Notes: generated from the sequence alone by a model not told the origin. DNA of 64,000 nt from Candidatus Celerinatantimonas neptuna (GCA_911810475.1 OU461276.1:427501-491500); one strand, 5' to 3'; shown: positions 41,068-50,971, counted from the stretch's first letter. Numbers and translations are program-made.

Positions 41068-41859
41068 GTGCAACAGCAACTCTTGATAATCGATGCACTC
41101 AATCTCATTCGAAGAATAGATGCTATTTCTCAAAAGCATTCAAATAAACCAGAACAAATCATGATTACGACAATCCAGCAAACTCTGAATAGTATTAATC
41201 GATTGATCAAACAATTCTCACCAACACATATGATTGCTGTATTTGATTGTCAGGGCCCTGATTGGAGACAATCATTATACCCCGAATATAAAGCAAATCG
41301 TTCGTCTATGCCAGATTACCTTGTCCAAGCTATTCCACAAATTCAAGATCGACTGTTAGAACTAAGCATCGATTCTTTATATAACCCTGCAATTCAAGCC
41401 GATGATCTAATAGCAACGATTGCTTACAAAGCTTCAACCCATCGGTTAACAAGCACAATTATATCCACTGACCATGGTTACTGGCCTCTATTAAAATCAC
41501 CTGACATTCATATCTACGACTACTTCAATAAACGTTTTATCACCCAAAATTCTGTTCAGGAAAAGTACAATCTAAAATGTCACCAACTCGTCGACTATTG
41601 GGCTTTAACAGGAAGTAATAGTGTAAATCTTAAAGGAGTCCCGGGAATAGGCACTAAAACGGCACAAAAATTAATTCATCACTACGGAAATCTGGATGCT
41701 ATCCTAAATCATACTATGGGGCATGATAAGTTAATTGATAAAGTATTAACGAATCAAAAAATTGCAAAACTCACCTACAAGCTAATGCAACTGGTTATAG
41801 ATCTACCTCTTGGATTTAACTTAAAACAGCTACGCTATCGACCCAAATCCCCCAACTAA
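41068..41859 (+). CDS. xni: flap endonuclease Xni (exonuclease IX family)
   Basis: A 263-residue 5'-3' exonuclease-like protein (E. coli Xni 251) starting at a GTG with GGAAGGA upstream. It begins LLIIDALNLIRRIDA, with acidic metal-binding clusters at AVFDCQG, QADDLIATIA and STDHGYWPLL, and the helix-hairpin-helix LKGVPGIGTKTAQKLIHHYGNLDAIL. Like E. coli Xni it is shorter than Pol I 5' nuclease domains and lacks some of their acidic residues. It acts on flap DNA. Adjacent to ppnN with a 2-bp gap, the same gene order as in enteric bacteria. Confidence 0.92.
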   Translation: MQQQLLIIDALNLIRRIDAISQKHSNKPEQIMITTIQQTLNSINRLIKQFSPTHMIAVFDCQGPDWRQSLYPEYKANRSSMPDYLVQAIPQIQDRLLELSIDSLYNPAIQADDLIATIAYKASTHRLTSTIISTDHGYWPLLKSPDIHIYDYFNKRFITQNSVQEKYNLKCHQLVDYWALTGSNSVNLKGVPGIGTKTAQKLIHHYGNLDAILNHTMGHDKLIDKVLTNQKIAKLTYKLMQLVIDLPLGFNLKQLRYRPKSPN

Positions 41860-42471
41860 GATTTCATATGTATCGCTTCTTATACTCTTACAACATTAAT
41901 TTACGCAAAATCAGAAATAATAGAAGCACCAAGTATATTGATCTCTTAAGTTATCTTTACAGATTCTTGCTGTTTATTTAAGAAAATCAGTCTTTGTAAT
42001 CAGCATACATAAAACTTACAGAAAGGCTCTATCTGGTATAACCTTTTAGTTAATCGCTAGTTTTTCTTCCTGAATCGTTCTAATCTTTCATCAGATATTC
42101 AAAAAATCGATTTTATATGCACTATTATCGATAAAATATTCATTAATAAAGAGACATTGATGAGCGCCTTATGCTAATATCCATATAAGTTCATGTTATT
42201 TACATGCACTGTTGTAGCGACAAAGCAGCAACTAATCTCACTAGAAGATGGATTTCATACTATTTTTCTGTGGTTAATCTACCACATATGAACATAGTTG
42301 TTTTTTTCATCTAATATTAAGGTTAATAAACATACAATTATAATAAGTGATGATTTCACTGGAAGATTGACTAAAACCGAACCGAGACCCTTTATCATCA
42401 TTCTAAATTATAAGTTATATGCGCAAAATCATTTATCAAGGTTACCAGAAATAGGTTGGAAGGTGTAGATT
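41860..42471. other. A+T-rich intergenic region without a recognised gene
   Basis: About 610 bp with stop codons in every frame and no tRNA-like or long hairpin structure that I can see. Several very short reading frames with weak ribosome sites occur (for example near 42160 and 42247), but none is convincing. It is unusually long for this compact chromosome and may hold upstream control sites for the isocitrate dehydrogenase gene. Confidence 0.5.
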
Positions 42472-42500
42472 TTGTGATAATAGTAAAATAAATGTAAAAT
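42472..42500 (+). promoter_or_regulatory. sigma-70 promoter of the isocitrate dehydrogenase gene
   Basis: TTGTGA (42472-42477) and TAAAAT (42495-42500) are separated by exactly 17 bp, 59 bp before the ATG. The predicted transcript starts near 42507, just before a small hairpin. Confidence 0.5.
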
Positions 42501-42511
42501 ATATAACTTGA

Positions 42512-42530
42512 GGTGTCGCCTTCGAGCACC
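42512..42530 (+). promoter_or_regulatory. small leader hairpin before isocitrate dehydrogenase
   Basis: GGTG-TCG pairs with CGA-(G)-CACC around a CCTT loop, giving a 7-bp stem with one bulged G, near the 5' end of the predicted mRNA. It may stabilise the transcript; no known motif is recognised. Confidence 0.35.
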
Positions 42531-42559
42531 ACAACAATTGACTTGTTCAGGAAGTGATT

Positions 42560-43570
42560 ATGTCGTCAAAAACCAGAATTACCGTCATCCCAGGCGATGG
42601 CATAGGCCCAGACATTATAAAAAGTGCAATAGCAATACTCGATCATGTTGGATGTGATTTCGTATATGATTACGCTCTGGCAGGGTTAACAGCATTGGAA
42701 GAGACAGGGGAATTACTCCCACAAAATACCCTTGATCTCATTCAATCAAATAAAATTGCCCTGAAAGGCCCTCTCACCACACCAGTCGGAAAAGGCTTTA
42801 CCTCTATTAATGTCACACTGCGTAAACATTTCGACCTTTACGCAAATGTACGCCCTGTTCGGACATTTGAAGGAACCAAAGCCCACTTTTCAGGAATCGA
42901 TATCCTGACGGTTCGTGAAAATACTGAAGGGATGTATTCTGGTGCAGGCCAGATCATCGATGATGCCAGGACTCATGCGGAAGCAAAAAGTATTATCACT
43001 CGGGCAAGATCAGAAAGAGTCATTCGTTTCGCCTATGAACTGGCTCGCAGAGAAGGCCGCAAAAAAGTCACCACACTACACAAAGCCAATATTATGAAAA
43101 CAACATCAGGACTATTCTTAGAAGTGGCCCGCGAACTGGCAAAAGAATACAGTGATATTGAAAGTGAAGAAATGATTGTTGATGCTGCCTGTATGAATCT
43201 GGTCATGTATCCGGAACGATTCGATGTCGTTGTTACAACAAACCTATTTGGCGATATCGTATCCGACCTATGTGCAGGGCTAGTCGGAGGGTTAGGTATG
43301 GCTCCTGGAGCGAATATCGGAAAAGATGTTGCTATTTTTGAAGCTGTTCATGGCAGTGCTCCTGATATTGCCGGGAAAAATATAGCAAATCCAACCTCAG
43401 TTATCTTAGCAAGTGTCCAAATGTTAAGACACCTTCATATGGATAAACAAGCCGACCAGATCATGCATGCTCTGCGTGAAACGATAGCAGCTGGAGATCG
43501 GACAACTTATGATCTTGGGGGGAATTCAACAACGGATGAATTTACCCAATCTATTATCCAACATCTCTAA
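42560..43570 (+). CDS. isocitrate dehydrogenase, NAD-dependent type
   Basis: A 336-residue beta-decarboxylating dehydrogenase. TVIPGDGIGPDI is at the N-terminus and the isocitrate-binding TSINVTLRKHFDLYANVRP follows, where the S-x-N-x-x-L-R motif is that of isocitrate rather than isopropylmalate enzymes. The metal site is NLFGDIVSDLCAGLVGGLGMAPGANIG. The cofactor segment reads HGSAPDIAGKNIANPTS: an Asp-Ile pair replaces the Lys-Tyr of NADP-type E. coli Icd, which predicts NAD preference. Similar short NAD-IDHs exist in Shewanella and relatives. AGGAAG lies 6 bp before the ATG. It converges on ygdD. Confidence 0.85.
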   Translation: MSSKTRITVIPGDGIGPDIIKSAIAILDHVGCDFVYDYALAGLTALEETGELLPQNTLDLIQSNKIALKGPLTTPVGKGFTSINVTLRKHFDLYANVRPVRTFEGTKAHFSGIDILTVRENTEGMYSGAGQIIDDARTHAEAKSIITRARSERVIRFAYELARREGRKKVTTLHKANIMKTTSGLFLEVARELAKEYSDIESEEMIVDAACMNLVMYPERFDVVVTTNLFGDIVSDLCAGLVGGLGMAPGANIGKDVAIFEAVHGSAPDIAGKNIANPTSVILASVQMLRHLHMDKQADQIMHALRETIAAGDRTTYDLGGNSTTDEFTQSIIQHL

Positions 43571-43575
43571 ATCCG

Positions 43576-43605
43576 TTTTTGTGGGCCTTCTATGGCCCGC
43601 AAAAA
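43576..43605. terminator. bidirectional terminator between icd-type gene and ygdD
   Basis: TTTTTGTGGGCC at 43576-43587 pairs with GGCCCGCAAAAA at 43594-43605 (12 bp with one wobble, 6-nt loop). It has an A/T tract on each side, so it can work for both convergent genes. It starts 5 bp after the dehydrogenase stop. Confidence 0.75.
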
Positions 43606-43657
43606 TAACATTCAAGATGCTGTAAAATACAAAAATCAGCTAATTACGCTTTTATCG

Positions 43658-44035
43658 TTATTTATCTGATGGCAGCTTATTCCAGATTAATAATCCCCAA
43701 CCAATTAACATTAATACACCACCGATAGGTGTTATCGGACCAATAATAATCGCAAAAGAGTGACGAAGCCCTTCAGGTAAAATAGCTAATAGATAAAGAC
43801 TACCGGCAAAGCACCAACTACCAACAATCCAAAATTTACCACAACGAGGAGCCTGATGCGCTACCGCCAATGCACACCCTAAGTGAATAAGTTGATACAT
43901 AACCCCTGTATGAATCCAGGAAAGAGCATCATGAGATAAGATATGTGATAATCCATGGGCAGCACCGGCTCCCATTGCCACACCAGTAAAACCGCCAAGC
44001 GCAATTAAGATACGCCAAAATGATGAATACGACAT
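43658..44035 (-). CDS. ygdD: DUF423 family inner-membrane protein YgdD
   Basis: A 125-residue protein with four membrane helices. IALGGFTGVAMGAGAAHGLSHIL, WIHTGVMYQLIHLGCALAVA and GPITPIGGVLMLIGWGLLI match the DUF423/YgdD family. Its function is unknown. As in E. coli it lies downstream of gcvA, but here a hydrolase gene is inserted between them. It overlaps the end of that gene by 31 bp. Confidence 0.9.
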   Translation of the reverse strand: MSYSSFWRILIALGGFTGVAMGAGAAHGLSHILSHDALSWIHTGVMYQLIHLGCALAVAHQAPRCGKFWIVGSWCFAGSLYLLAILPEGLRHSFAIIIGPITPIGGVLMLIGWGLLIWNKLPSDK

Positions 44036-44643
44036 AAAATAAACTCCTTCACTTGCCTGGCAATAGAACTCAAATGATCCAACTGAGTTAAACCACTACG
44101 CTTTCGTGGAATAAAACTATGATCAGCATCTTTAAGCCAACACAAACGAACATAAGATGATAAATGATAAGCTTTAATCTCAGCATAATTACCAAAAGGA
44201 TCTCTTTCTCCCTGAAAAATCAAGGTTGGATGAACAAGATCCGTAAAATGAGAAGCTCTATTTTCCAATGTCTTCCCTGATGCATGAAATGGAAATCCAA
44301 AAACAATAACACCAGAAATATCGTTACGCTGTAACGCAACATGCGTAGCAACTCTGCCGCCCATCGACTTTCCACCAATAAACACTCTTTGAGGCCATTG
44401 TGGAATCACTTCATGAAATGCGTCAATTAGCTTAGGTAGTCTGTCAGGTGGGTGCCTCTTACCAAGCCGAAGCATTTTCTGCATATAAGAAAAGTTAAAA
44501 CGAAGAACAGCAATCTCATCAGTCAACATCGGAACTAACGCCTGAAAGAACTCGTGAGAAAAACCTGCACCAGCACCATGCGCCAGAACAAGCAAAGGCG
44601 CATTCACAGGACCTTCCAGTAGACAGAACTCGTCATTCGACAA
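44005..44643 (-). CDS. alpha/beta hydrolase of the KANL3/Tex30-like family
   Basis: About 212 residues of a small alpha/beta hydrolase. LVLAHGAGAGFSHEFF forms the oxyanion strand-turn. The nucleophile elbow is GGKSMGG with S93 (numbered from the TTG at 44643), and the acid and base lie in GERDPFG and DADHSF. The family is of unknown substrate. No ATG is available near the expected N-terminus. A TTG at 44643, inside the last codons of gcvA with GGGG 6 bp upstream, is my choice, and TTGs at 44655 and 44685 are alternatives. Coupled translation with gcvA and ygdD is likely. Confidence 0.78.
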   Translation of the reverse strand: MSNDEFCLLEGPVNAPLLVLAHGAGAGFSHEFFQALVPMLTDEIAVLRFNFSYMQKMLRLGKRHPPDRLPKLIDAFHEVIPQWPQRVFIGGKSMGGRVATHVALQRNDISGVIVFGFPFHASGKTLENRASHFTDLVHPTLIFQGERDPFGNYAEIKAYHLSSYVRLCWLKDADHSFIPRKRSGLTQLDHLSSIARQVKEFILCRIHHFGVS

Positions 44644-45547
44644 TATCAGCCCCAAACTCGTGTTGCTCCTCTTGCACCAAATCAATCATCCATTCCCGGA
44701 AAGCAACAATCTTGCCCTGGTCAGCCTGTGAGGGATGGCAAACCAAATAATAAGCATTTTGACTAACCAACACTTGTTCAAATGGACAAACTAACCTACC
44801 GGCCTCAATCTCAGGCTTCGCAAGTACAGAATGCCCCAAAGCAACACCCTGCCCGTATATAGCGGCTTGCAAAACCATAGTTGAATGAGAAAAAATCGGG
44901 CCTTGGTTCACATCGATTTTTACCCCTACTTGCTTAAACCAGGCTTTCCAGTCATGCCTGGAAGTATCATGCAATAATGTATGATAGCGGAGATCTTCTG
45001 GCTTCTTAAGAGGCTTATCTCCATTTAACAGCAATGGAGAACAAACCGGAATCAGATACTCTGTATGTAATTTATCGGCTCGCAAGCCGGCCCAATTGCC
45101 TCGCCCATAATAAACAGCCACATCCACATCATCTGTAAGTGAACCCTCATCCATATCCAATGCCTTAATACGCACATCAATGTCAGGATGAAGCTGGCTG
45201 AATTGAGATAAGCGAGGTACCAACCATTGGATTGCAAAACTTGGTTGCAAACTAACAGAAATAGCACCTTTCTCACCACGAGCTAATAAGCGATCGGTTG
45301 CTTCAGCTAGCGATGTAAAAATATCTTTTATATCAAGAAAATAACTTTGTCCTTCTTCAGTTAATAATAAAGAACGATTTTTCCGACGAAATAATTTAAG
45401 ACCAAGATACTCTTCTAAACTTTTGATTTGATGACTCACGGCAGCTTGAGTCACAAATAACTCTTCAGCAGCTCGGGTAAAGCTAAGATGCCGGGCAGCC
45501 GCCTCAAAAGCTTTAAGAGCATTCAGCGGGGGTAAACGACGAGCCAT
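44633..45547 (-). CDS. gcvA: LysR-type regulator GcvA
   Basis: A 304-residue LysR regulator (E. coli GcvA 305). The winged helix-turn-helix is at residues 1-60 (RRLPPLNALKAFEAAARHLSFTRAAEELFVTQAAVSHQIKSLEEYLGLKLF) and a periplasmic-binding-like effector domain at 90-295 (SLQPSFAIQWLVPRLSQF). In E. coli GcvA activates the glycine cleavage operon with glycine, represses it with GcvR, and drives transcription of the divergent small RNA gcvB. That partner RNA is present here on the other strand, and a CTAAT core of the GcvA box lies at 45575-45579. Confidence 0.94.
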   Translation of the reverse strand: MARRLPPLNALKAFEAAARHLSFTRAAEELFVTQAAVSHQIKSLEEYLGLKLFRRKNRSLLLTEEGQSYFLDIKDIFTSLAEATDRLLARGEKGAISVSLQPSFAIQWLVPRLSQFSQLHPDIDVRIKALDMDEGSLTDDVDVAVYYGRGNWAGLRADKLHTEYLIPVCSPLLLNGDKPLKKPEDLRYHTLLHDTSRHDWKAWFKQVGVKIDVNQGPIFSHSTMVLQAAIYGQGVALGHSVLAKPEIEAGRLVCPFEQVLVSQNAYYLVCHPSQADQGKIVAFREWMIDLVQEEQHEFGADIVE

Positions 45548-45609
45548 TTAACAACCTGTTAACAGATAAAATTTTCTAATCGCTTTGGATTATAAATTAT
45601 CTATTGCCG

Positions 45610-45831
45610 CCAATCCAGCGAACTCATATAGTGCAACTGCACCAAACGGGGGCTTGGTGATAAAGCAGAGCTCCATCTGAGTTATCACCCGGTTCAGCCA
45701 TTTTGATTGAATGGTTATTTGGTTGCGATGTTGTGTTTGCATTAGTCGGTCTTTTGCCGACTTTACCTCCTGTACATTTGACTATCTGTCAAATCGCTTC
45801 TCGGCTAAACCCTTGGGTTTAGCCTTTTTTT
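45610..45831 (+). ncRNA. gcvB: GcvB small regulatory RNA
   Basis: About 220 nt divergent from gcvA, where GcvB lies in enteric bacteria. Three parts identify it. The G/U-rich seed region R1 (about 45712-45742) contains GGTTGCGATGTTGTGTTTGC. A hairpin AGTCGG/CCGACT follows at 45744-45762. Then comes the conserved block CCTGTACATTTGACTATCTGTC at about 45769-45790 and an intrinsic terminator at 45803-45831. GcvB is an Hfq-dependent RNA that represses many amino acid and peptide transporter mRNAs when glycine is plentiful. The 5' part (first ~90 nt, with a GGTGATAA/TTATCACC stem) is diverged, and the exact start site is estimated. Confidence 0.88.
45803..45831 (+). terminator. intrinsic terminator of gcvB
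   Basis: A perfect 10-bp stem, GGCTAAACCC and GGGTTTAGCC, around a TT loop, followed by seven T residues. One of the strongest terminators in the window. Confidence 0.93.
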
Positions 45832-45921
45832 ATCTGAACCACCAATAATCCAAGCAATTGTATAAAAGCAAAATTAATACCAAAAATAAAAAAACCTCAT
45901 GAATTTATTTTTACTCTGCAA

Positions 45922-45937
45922 TGTGAGCACGATCACA
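45922..45937. promoter_or_regulatory. CRP-cAMP binding site without an intact target gene
   Basis: TGTGA-GCACGA-TCACA is a perfect match to the core CRP half-sites with the correct 6-bp spacer. It lies 91 bp after the gcvB terminator and 59 bp before the decayed transposase. TATAAAAATAAAAC follows on the right and could hold a -10. No gene starts downstream on either strand within a useful distance. Confidence 0.65.
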
Positions 45938-45995
45938 CTATAAAAATAAAACATTTCACAAAGTAAATTTACAAAAATTATTCATCTACTCCATC

Positions 45996-46863
45996 TCAAT
46001 CCAGAAAAAGTTGCGATTCACCATGCAATATTTCTGTTTCATTGGCACGCTGATCTGGGTTAATTCTGCTCGCAACATATTCAAGTTCTGGCAATTTTAC
46101 TTTGACTACCCGGAAATTTTCTACCATAACGAGGCTCTTTAGCCCTTTCCAGGCTACGAAGTGCCCATCCGGCTCTTTGACATTGGGGACATAACAAATG
46201 TGTGATTCGACCATGAGGCTTCTCAACCAGCCAGTTTTCTTCATCAATTGGGGTCAGCCGACACCACGCAAAGTCCCCCCTGATTACCTTTAACGGCTAA
46301 CCAGTAGACGCCCTCTGGGTTATGATGGTTTTGGCTATCCTGATCTGACACGACATCGTATCGATGGTAACCAGTGCTCCTCGAAGATCGAGCATTTTGA
46401 TGAGCGCTGAAATGGCGGTAATCTCATTGATTTTACTGTCCATTTTTAACTGGCCCAGAATCAGCAGTTGGCTAGCGGATACATAGACACTGACGATATC
46501 TGTCCCCCTTGTCGTAGAACCCCAGCAAGGTTTTTTCATCAATGCGACTACCTTCCCTCAATGAGGCGATGGACGGCTTTCATCCAGGCTCAAAAACACT
46601 CCCGAAACGCCTCTAGTTCAGTAGCAGCGATAAGACGAGCAAAGATATCATCAACAGATACAACCTTGCTCGAATAGTTTTTGTTTGAGAAACCACTCAT
46701 GGTATCCAGGAACATACTCTCGGATATCTGTTCAGCCACGCCACCAGCAATAACTGTACAGATAGCATCAAACAGTATATCGCACAAAGAGTAATCGACT
46801 TTGGCGCCCCTGACACTCATCGAGAATGATGCTGAAGTAATGCTTGATGCTCTTGATATCCAT
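45996..46863 (-). pseudogene. ISAs1-family transposase, frameshifted and deleted
   Basis: Four pieces in two frames together resemble the ISAs1/H-repeat transposase. The ATG at 46863 gives MDIKSIKHYFSIILDE. A shifted frame gives KVDYSLCDILFDAICTVIAGG..EAFRECF, then a stop, and in the same frame [12 protein letters not shown]. The first frame returns with [47 protein letters not shown]. The other frame resumes with VAWKGLKSLVMVEN and a truncated end. An internal segment of about 100 residues and the C-terminus are missing. The gene cannot make an active enzyme. Confidence 0.85.
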
Positions 46864-46957
46864 GGCTATGCTCCTCAAAAGAAGCACAAATCACAGACTG
46901 AACTGCAAGTCAATCATGAATCTTTTTTGAATAAAAATCCTTCATGATCTTGCCCTG
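45996..46957 (-). mobile_element. remnant of an ISAs1-family (H-repeat) insertion sequence
   Basis: The element covers a broken ISAs1 transposase gene plus its upstream end. Read on the minus strand the outer boundary at 46957 begins CAGGGCAAGATCATGAAGG, which has the CAGGG start expected of ISAs1-family terminal repeats. I find no matching repeat at the other side, so the distal end has been lost; the last transposase homology is near 45996. Confidence 0.7.
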
Positions 46958-47143
46958 ATATTACGCTTGAATATAAACAGGTTAGTGGAGATGAAGGAAA
47001 TTAAAGATCTGAGCGATAAGGAGGGTAAAAACCAGACTCTAAGCGAACAAATATCCATCAGTCTAAAGACTGTTTAAACAAATGAATAAACTGGTTCGAT
47101 TATCTAAAAAAGCAGACACATCTCATATAGCAAAGATTTACAT

Positions 47144-48873
<1,730 letters not shown>

Positions 48874-49338
48874 AGTACAATTCCACTCAATTATCGAGAA
48901 AATCTCCACTCAGATGGGTAGCATAACCAACTACTTAAACCCACCGATACGGCACCTAAACCACTCTACAAAATGAGGAAGGCGAGAGAAAAGCCAAAAA
49001 AATCACTCCATTGGATTCATGGCTCCTGTAGCCCAATTATTCCAGATTCAACGCCAATATCAAAATCACACCATTAAGAAATTAATCTATCTTAAAGATG
49101 ATTCATACTGATTTAATAGTAGTTAAAAAATGACTTTTCTTTACAAAAGAAATATAAAACGGAACGAATAAAAGCATATTTCTTAATAAAGCTCAAGCTT
49201 GATACCTTTTAAAACAATATGATAACCTTTTATTCATATTCCTAATTTATAAAAAACAAAATCAAAATATATGAGACATAATTAATCTAAATTGCCTATC
49301 ATCTTATGAGATAAAACCAATTCGACCTTCAGCAATAT
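48874..49338. other. A+T-rich intergenic region without a recognised gene
   Basis: About 465 bp between the ligase-like gene and the cfa leader. Stops in all frames, no tRNA or strong terminator seen. It should include the ligase promoter on the left and upstream cfa promoters on the right. Confidence 0.45.
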
Positions 49339-49375
49339 AAGGAGTATTATGTCATTAAGAGGTGTTTGCATTTAG
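49339..49375 (+). other. micro-ORF with strong ribosome site in the cfa leader
   Basis: AAGGAG at 49339-49344, a 4-bp spacer, then ATG at 49349 and an eight-codon reading frame (MSLRGVCI) ending at TAG 49373-49375. It is followed by an imperfect GTGAT/ATCAC hairpin and lies 355 bp before cfa. Such strength of ribosome site for so short a frame suggests a leader peptide or a translated decoy, but I know no homolog. Confidence 0.4.
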
Positions 49376-49616
49376 TGATTATATTTCGATCACAAAAACA
49401 GATGTGAAGGTCTGCTTATCTTTAGTGATTTCACCTTGTTCAATTTGAAATTCCTTAGACCGCTACAGTCATCGGTTTAACTTCCTAACTAATTAGGATT
49501 AATGAAATATTTAGTGTATCTATTATAAGTAGATATGAATTTCAAAAATGTCACAAGAATTAGAGAGCCTTCAGCAAGTTTTGTATAGAAAAACATCACA
49601 AAAGGTTAATAAACCC

Positions 49617-49659
49617 GACTTCTTTGCGGAAATACAATCAGTATTATAAAGCGAAGTCG
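49617..49659 (+). promoter_or_regulatory. hairpin in the cfa leader
   Basis: CGACTTC at 49617-49623 pairs with GAAGTCG at 49653-49659 around a 29-nt loop, 71 bp before the cfa ATG. In E. coli the long cfa leader is a target of small RNAs; whether this hairpin has such a role is unknown. Confidence 0.35.
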
Positions 49660-49730
49660 AATGTGAATCATTCATATCGTTCATCCTCTTACCTTTTCCG
49701 CTAATTTATGGTCAACAAAGAGGCTATGTC

Positions 49731-50924
49731 ATGTTTTGGGAAAAAAAACTAGATAGATTTGTGGAACGTATTGCAGCCAATCAAGAACTGCCAATGGGTA
49801 TCCACTTATGGAATGGGAAACAAATTGATCTATCCTCAGATCCAAAGGTTATTGTCGATGTCCCTTCAGTCACATCACTAAGACATCTGCTACATCCAAC
49901 ACTCGATTCATTAGGTGAAGCTTATGTTGAAGGAAAGCTTCAAATTCAAGGCGGCGTCACCGATATCATCAATATCGCGAGTCAACTCGTTGAATCATCA
50001 TCCGAGAAAGCACTCTCCCATAGTAAAATAAAACGCTTTAGACATTCACGAAAAATTGATTCTAAATCAATATCTTATCATTATGATGTATCCAATGATT
50101 TTTATCGTGAATGGCTCGATAAAAACATGGTCTACTCGTGCGGTTATTTTCATTCTCTAGATGATACTCTAGATCAGGCTCAAGAACAGAAAATTGATCA
50201 CATCCTAACCAAAATCAACCTTCAACCTGGTCAAAAACTGCTTGATGTCGGATGTGGTTGGGGAGCTTTAATCATTCGGGCAGCCCAAAAATTCGGAGCC
50301 AAAGCAACCGGAGTTACGATTTCTGAACAACAATATGAAGAAGCAAAAAAACGCATCAAAGCAGCAGGGCTTGAAGACTGCTGTGAAGTAAAAATGCAAG
50401 ACTACCGCGATGTATCCGGACAATTTGATCGAATCACAAGTGTTGGCATGTTCGAACATGTCGGATTAAATCACCTTAAGGAATATTTTTCTAAATTAAA
50501 TTCTCTTTTGGCTGATGATGGAATTATCATGAATCATGGTATTACCTCTTCAGACCCTGATTCAGGCGGAGCTCCTGCAGGTGGTGGTGAATTTATCAAT
50601 AAATATGTCTTCCCTAATGGAGAGTTACCTCATATCAGCTTAGTTCTTCATGAAATGGGAGCCTGTGGACTTGAACCTACAGATATAGAAAACTTAAGAC
50701 GTCATTACGCTGTCACATTAGAACATTGGGCTGCACGGTTTGAAGCTAAAAGTGAAAAATTAAAAACGATGGTCGATGATAAGCATTACCGTATCTGGCG
50801 GGTATATCTTGCTGGATGTGCGCATGCATTCCATCAGGACTGGGTTGCACTCCATCAGGTTGTTGCCACTAAATCTGGTCGATACAGTCTTCCTCTGACC
50901 CGAGATTATATGTATAAGAAATAA
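49731..50924 (+). CDS. cfa: cyclopropane-fatty-acyl-phospholipid synthase
   Basis: A 397-residue protein (E. coli 382). An N-terminal lipid-binding domain (residues 1-110) is followed by a SAM methyltransferase core. YHYDVSNDFYREWLDKNMVYSCGYF precedes motif I LLDVGCGWGALIIRAAQKFG, with GVTISEQQYEEAKKRI, SVGMFEHVG and FINKYVFPNGELPHIS after it. It adds a methylene bridge to unsaturated acyl chains of membrane phospholipids, usually on entry to stationary phase or in acid stress. A 355-bp leader with a micro-ORF and a hairpin lies upstream, suggesting post-transcriptional control. It converges on yaaA. Confidence 0.95.
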   Translation: MFWEKKLDRFVERIAANQELPMGIHLWNGKQIDLSSDPKVIVDVPSVTSLRHLLHPTLDSLGEAYVEGKLQIQGGVTDIINIASQLVESSSEKALSHSKIKRFRHSRKIDSKSISYHYDVSNDFYREWLDKNMVYSCGYFHSLDDTLDQAQEQKIDHILTKINLQPGQKLLDVGCGWGALIIRAAQKFGAKATGVTISEQQYEEAKKRIKAAGLEDCCEVKMQDYRDVSGQFDRITSVGMFEHVGLNHLKEYFSKLNSLLADDGIIMNHGITSSDPDSGGAPAGGGEFINKYVFPNGELPHISLVLHEMGACGLEPTDIENLRRHYAVTLEHWAARFEAKSEKLKTMVDDKHYRIWRVYLAGCAHAFHQDWVALHQVVATKSGRYSLPLTRDYMYKK

Positions 50925-50949
50925 TGTTCCAGCAGATCAAATCATAAAA

Positions 50950-50971
50950 CAAGGGGGTATTCTCCCCCTTG
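50950..50971. terminator. intrinsic terminator between cfa and yaaA
   Basis: CAAGGGGG (50950-50957) and CCCCCTTG (50964-50971) form a perfect 8-bp stem with a 6-nt loop. On the minus strand it is followed by TTTTAT, so it fits yaaA best; on the plus strand only an A run follows, and it would be weaker for cfa. Confidence 0.75.

Noticed and set aside
46967-46980. 14-bp sequence TTGAATATAAACAG repeated at 55438-55451
   Set aside because: Both copies are in A+T-rich intergenic DNA with no other shared sequence around them; chance is likely.
46991-47077. 28-codon reading frame (MKEIKDLSDKEGK...) just outside the insertion-sequence end
   Set aside because: GGAG abuts the ATG with no spacer, there is no homology I know, and it lies in scar sequence. 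It may be debris of a lost gene.
48950-49060. Possible tRNA-like fold in the ligase-cfa spacer
   Set aside because: No acceptor stem, no T-loop GTTCGA-type motif and no CCA end could be aligned.
49371-49437. Possible second CRP site in the cfa leader (GTGAT...ATCACA)
   Set aside because: The half-sites are 8-11 bp apart or in the wrong orientation, not TGTGA-N6-TCACA.
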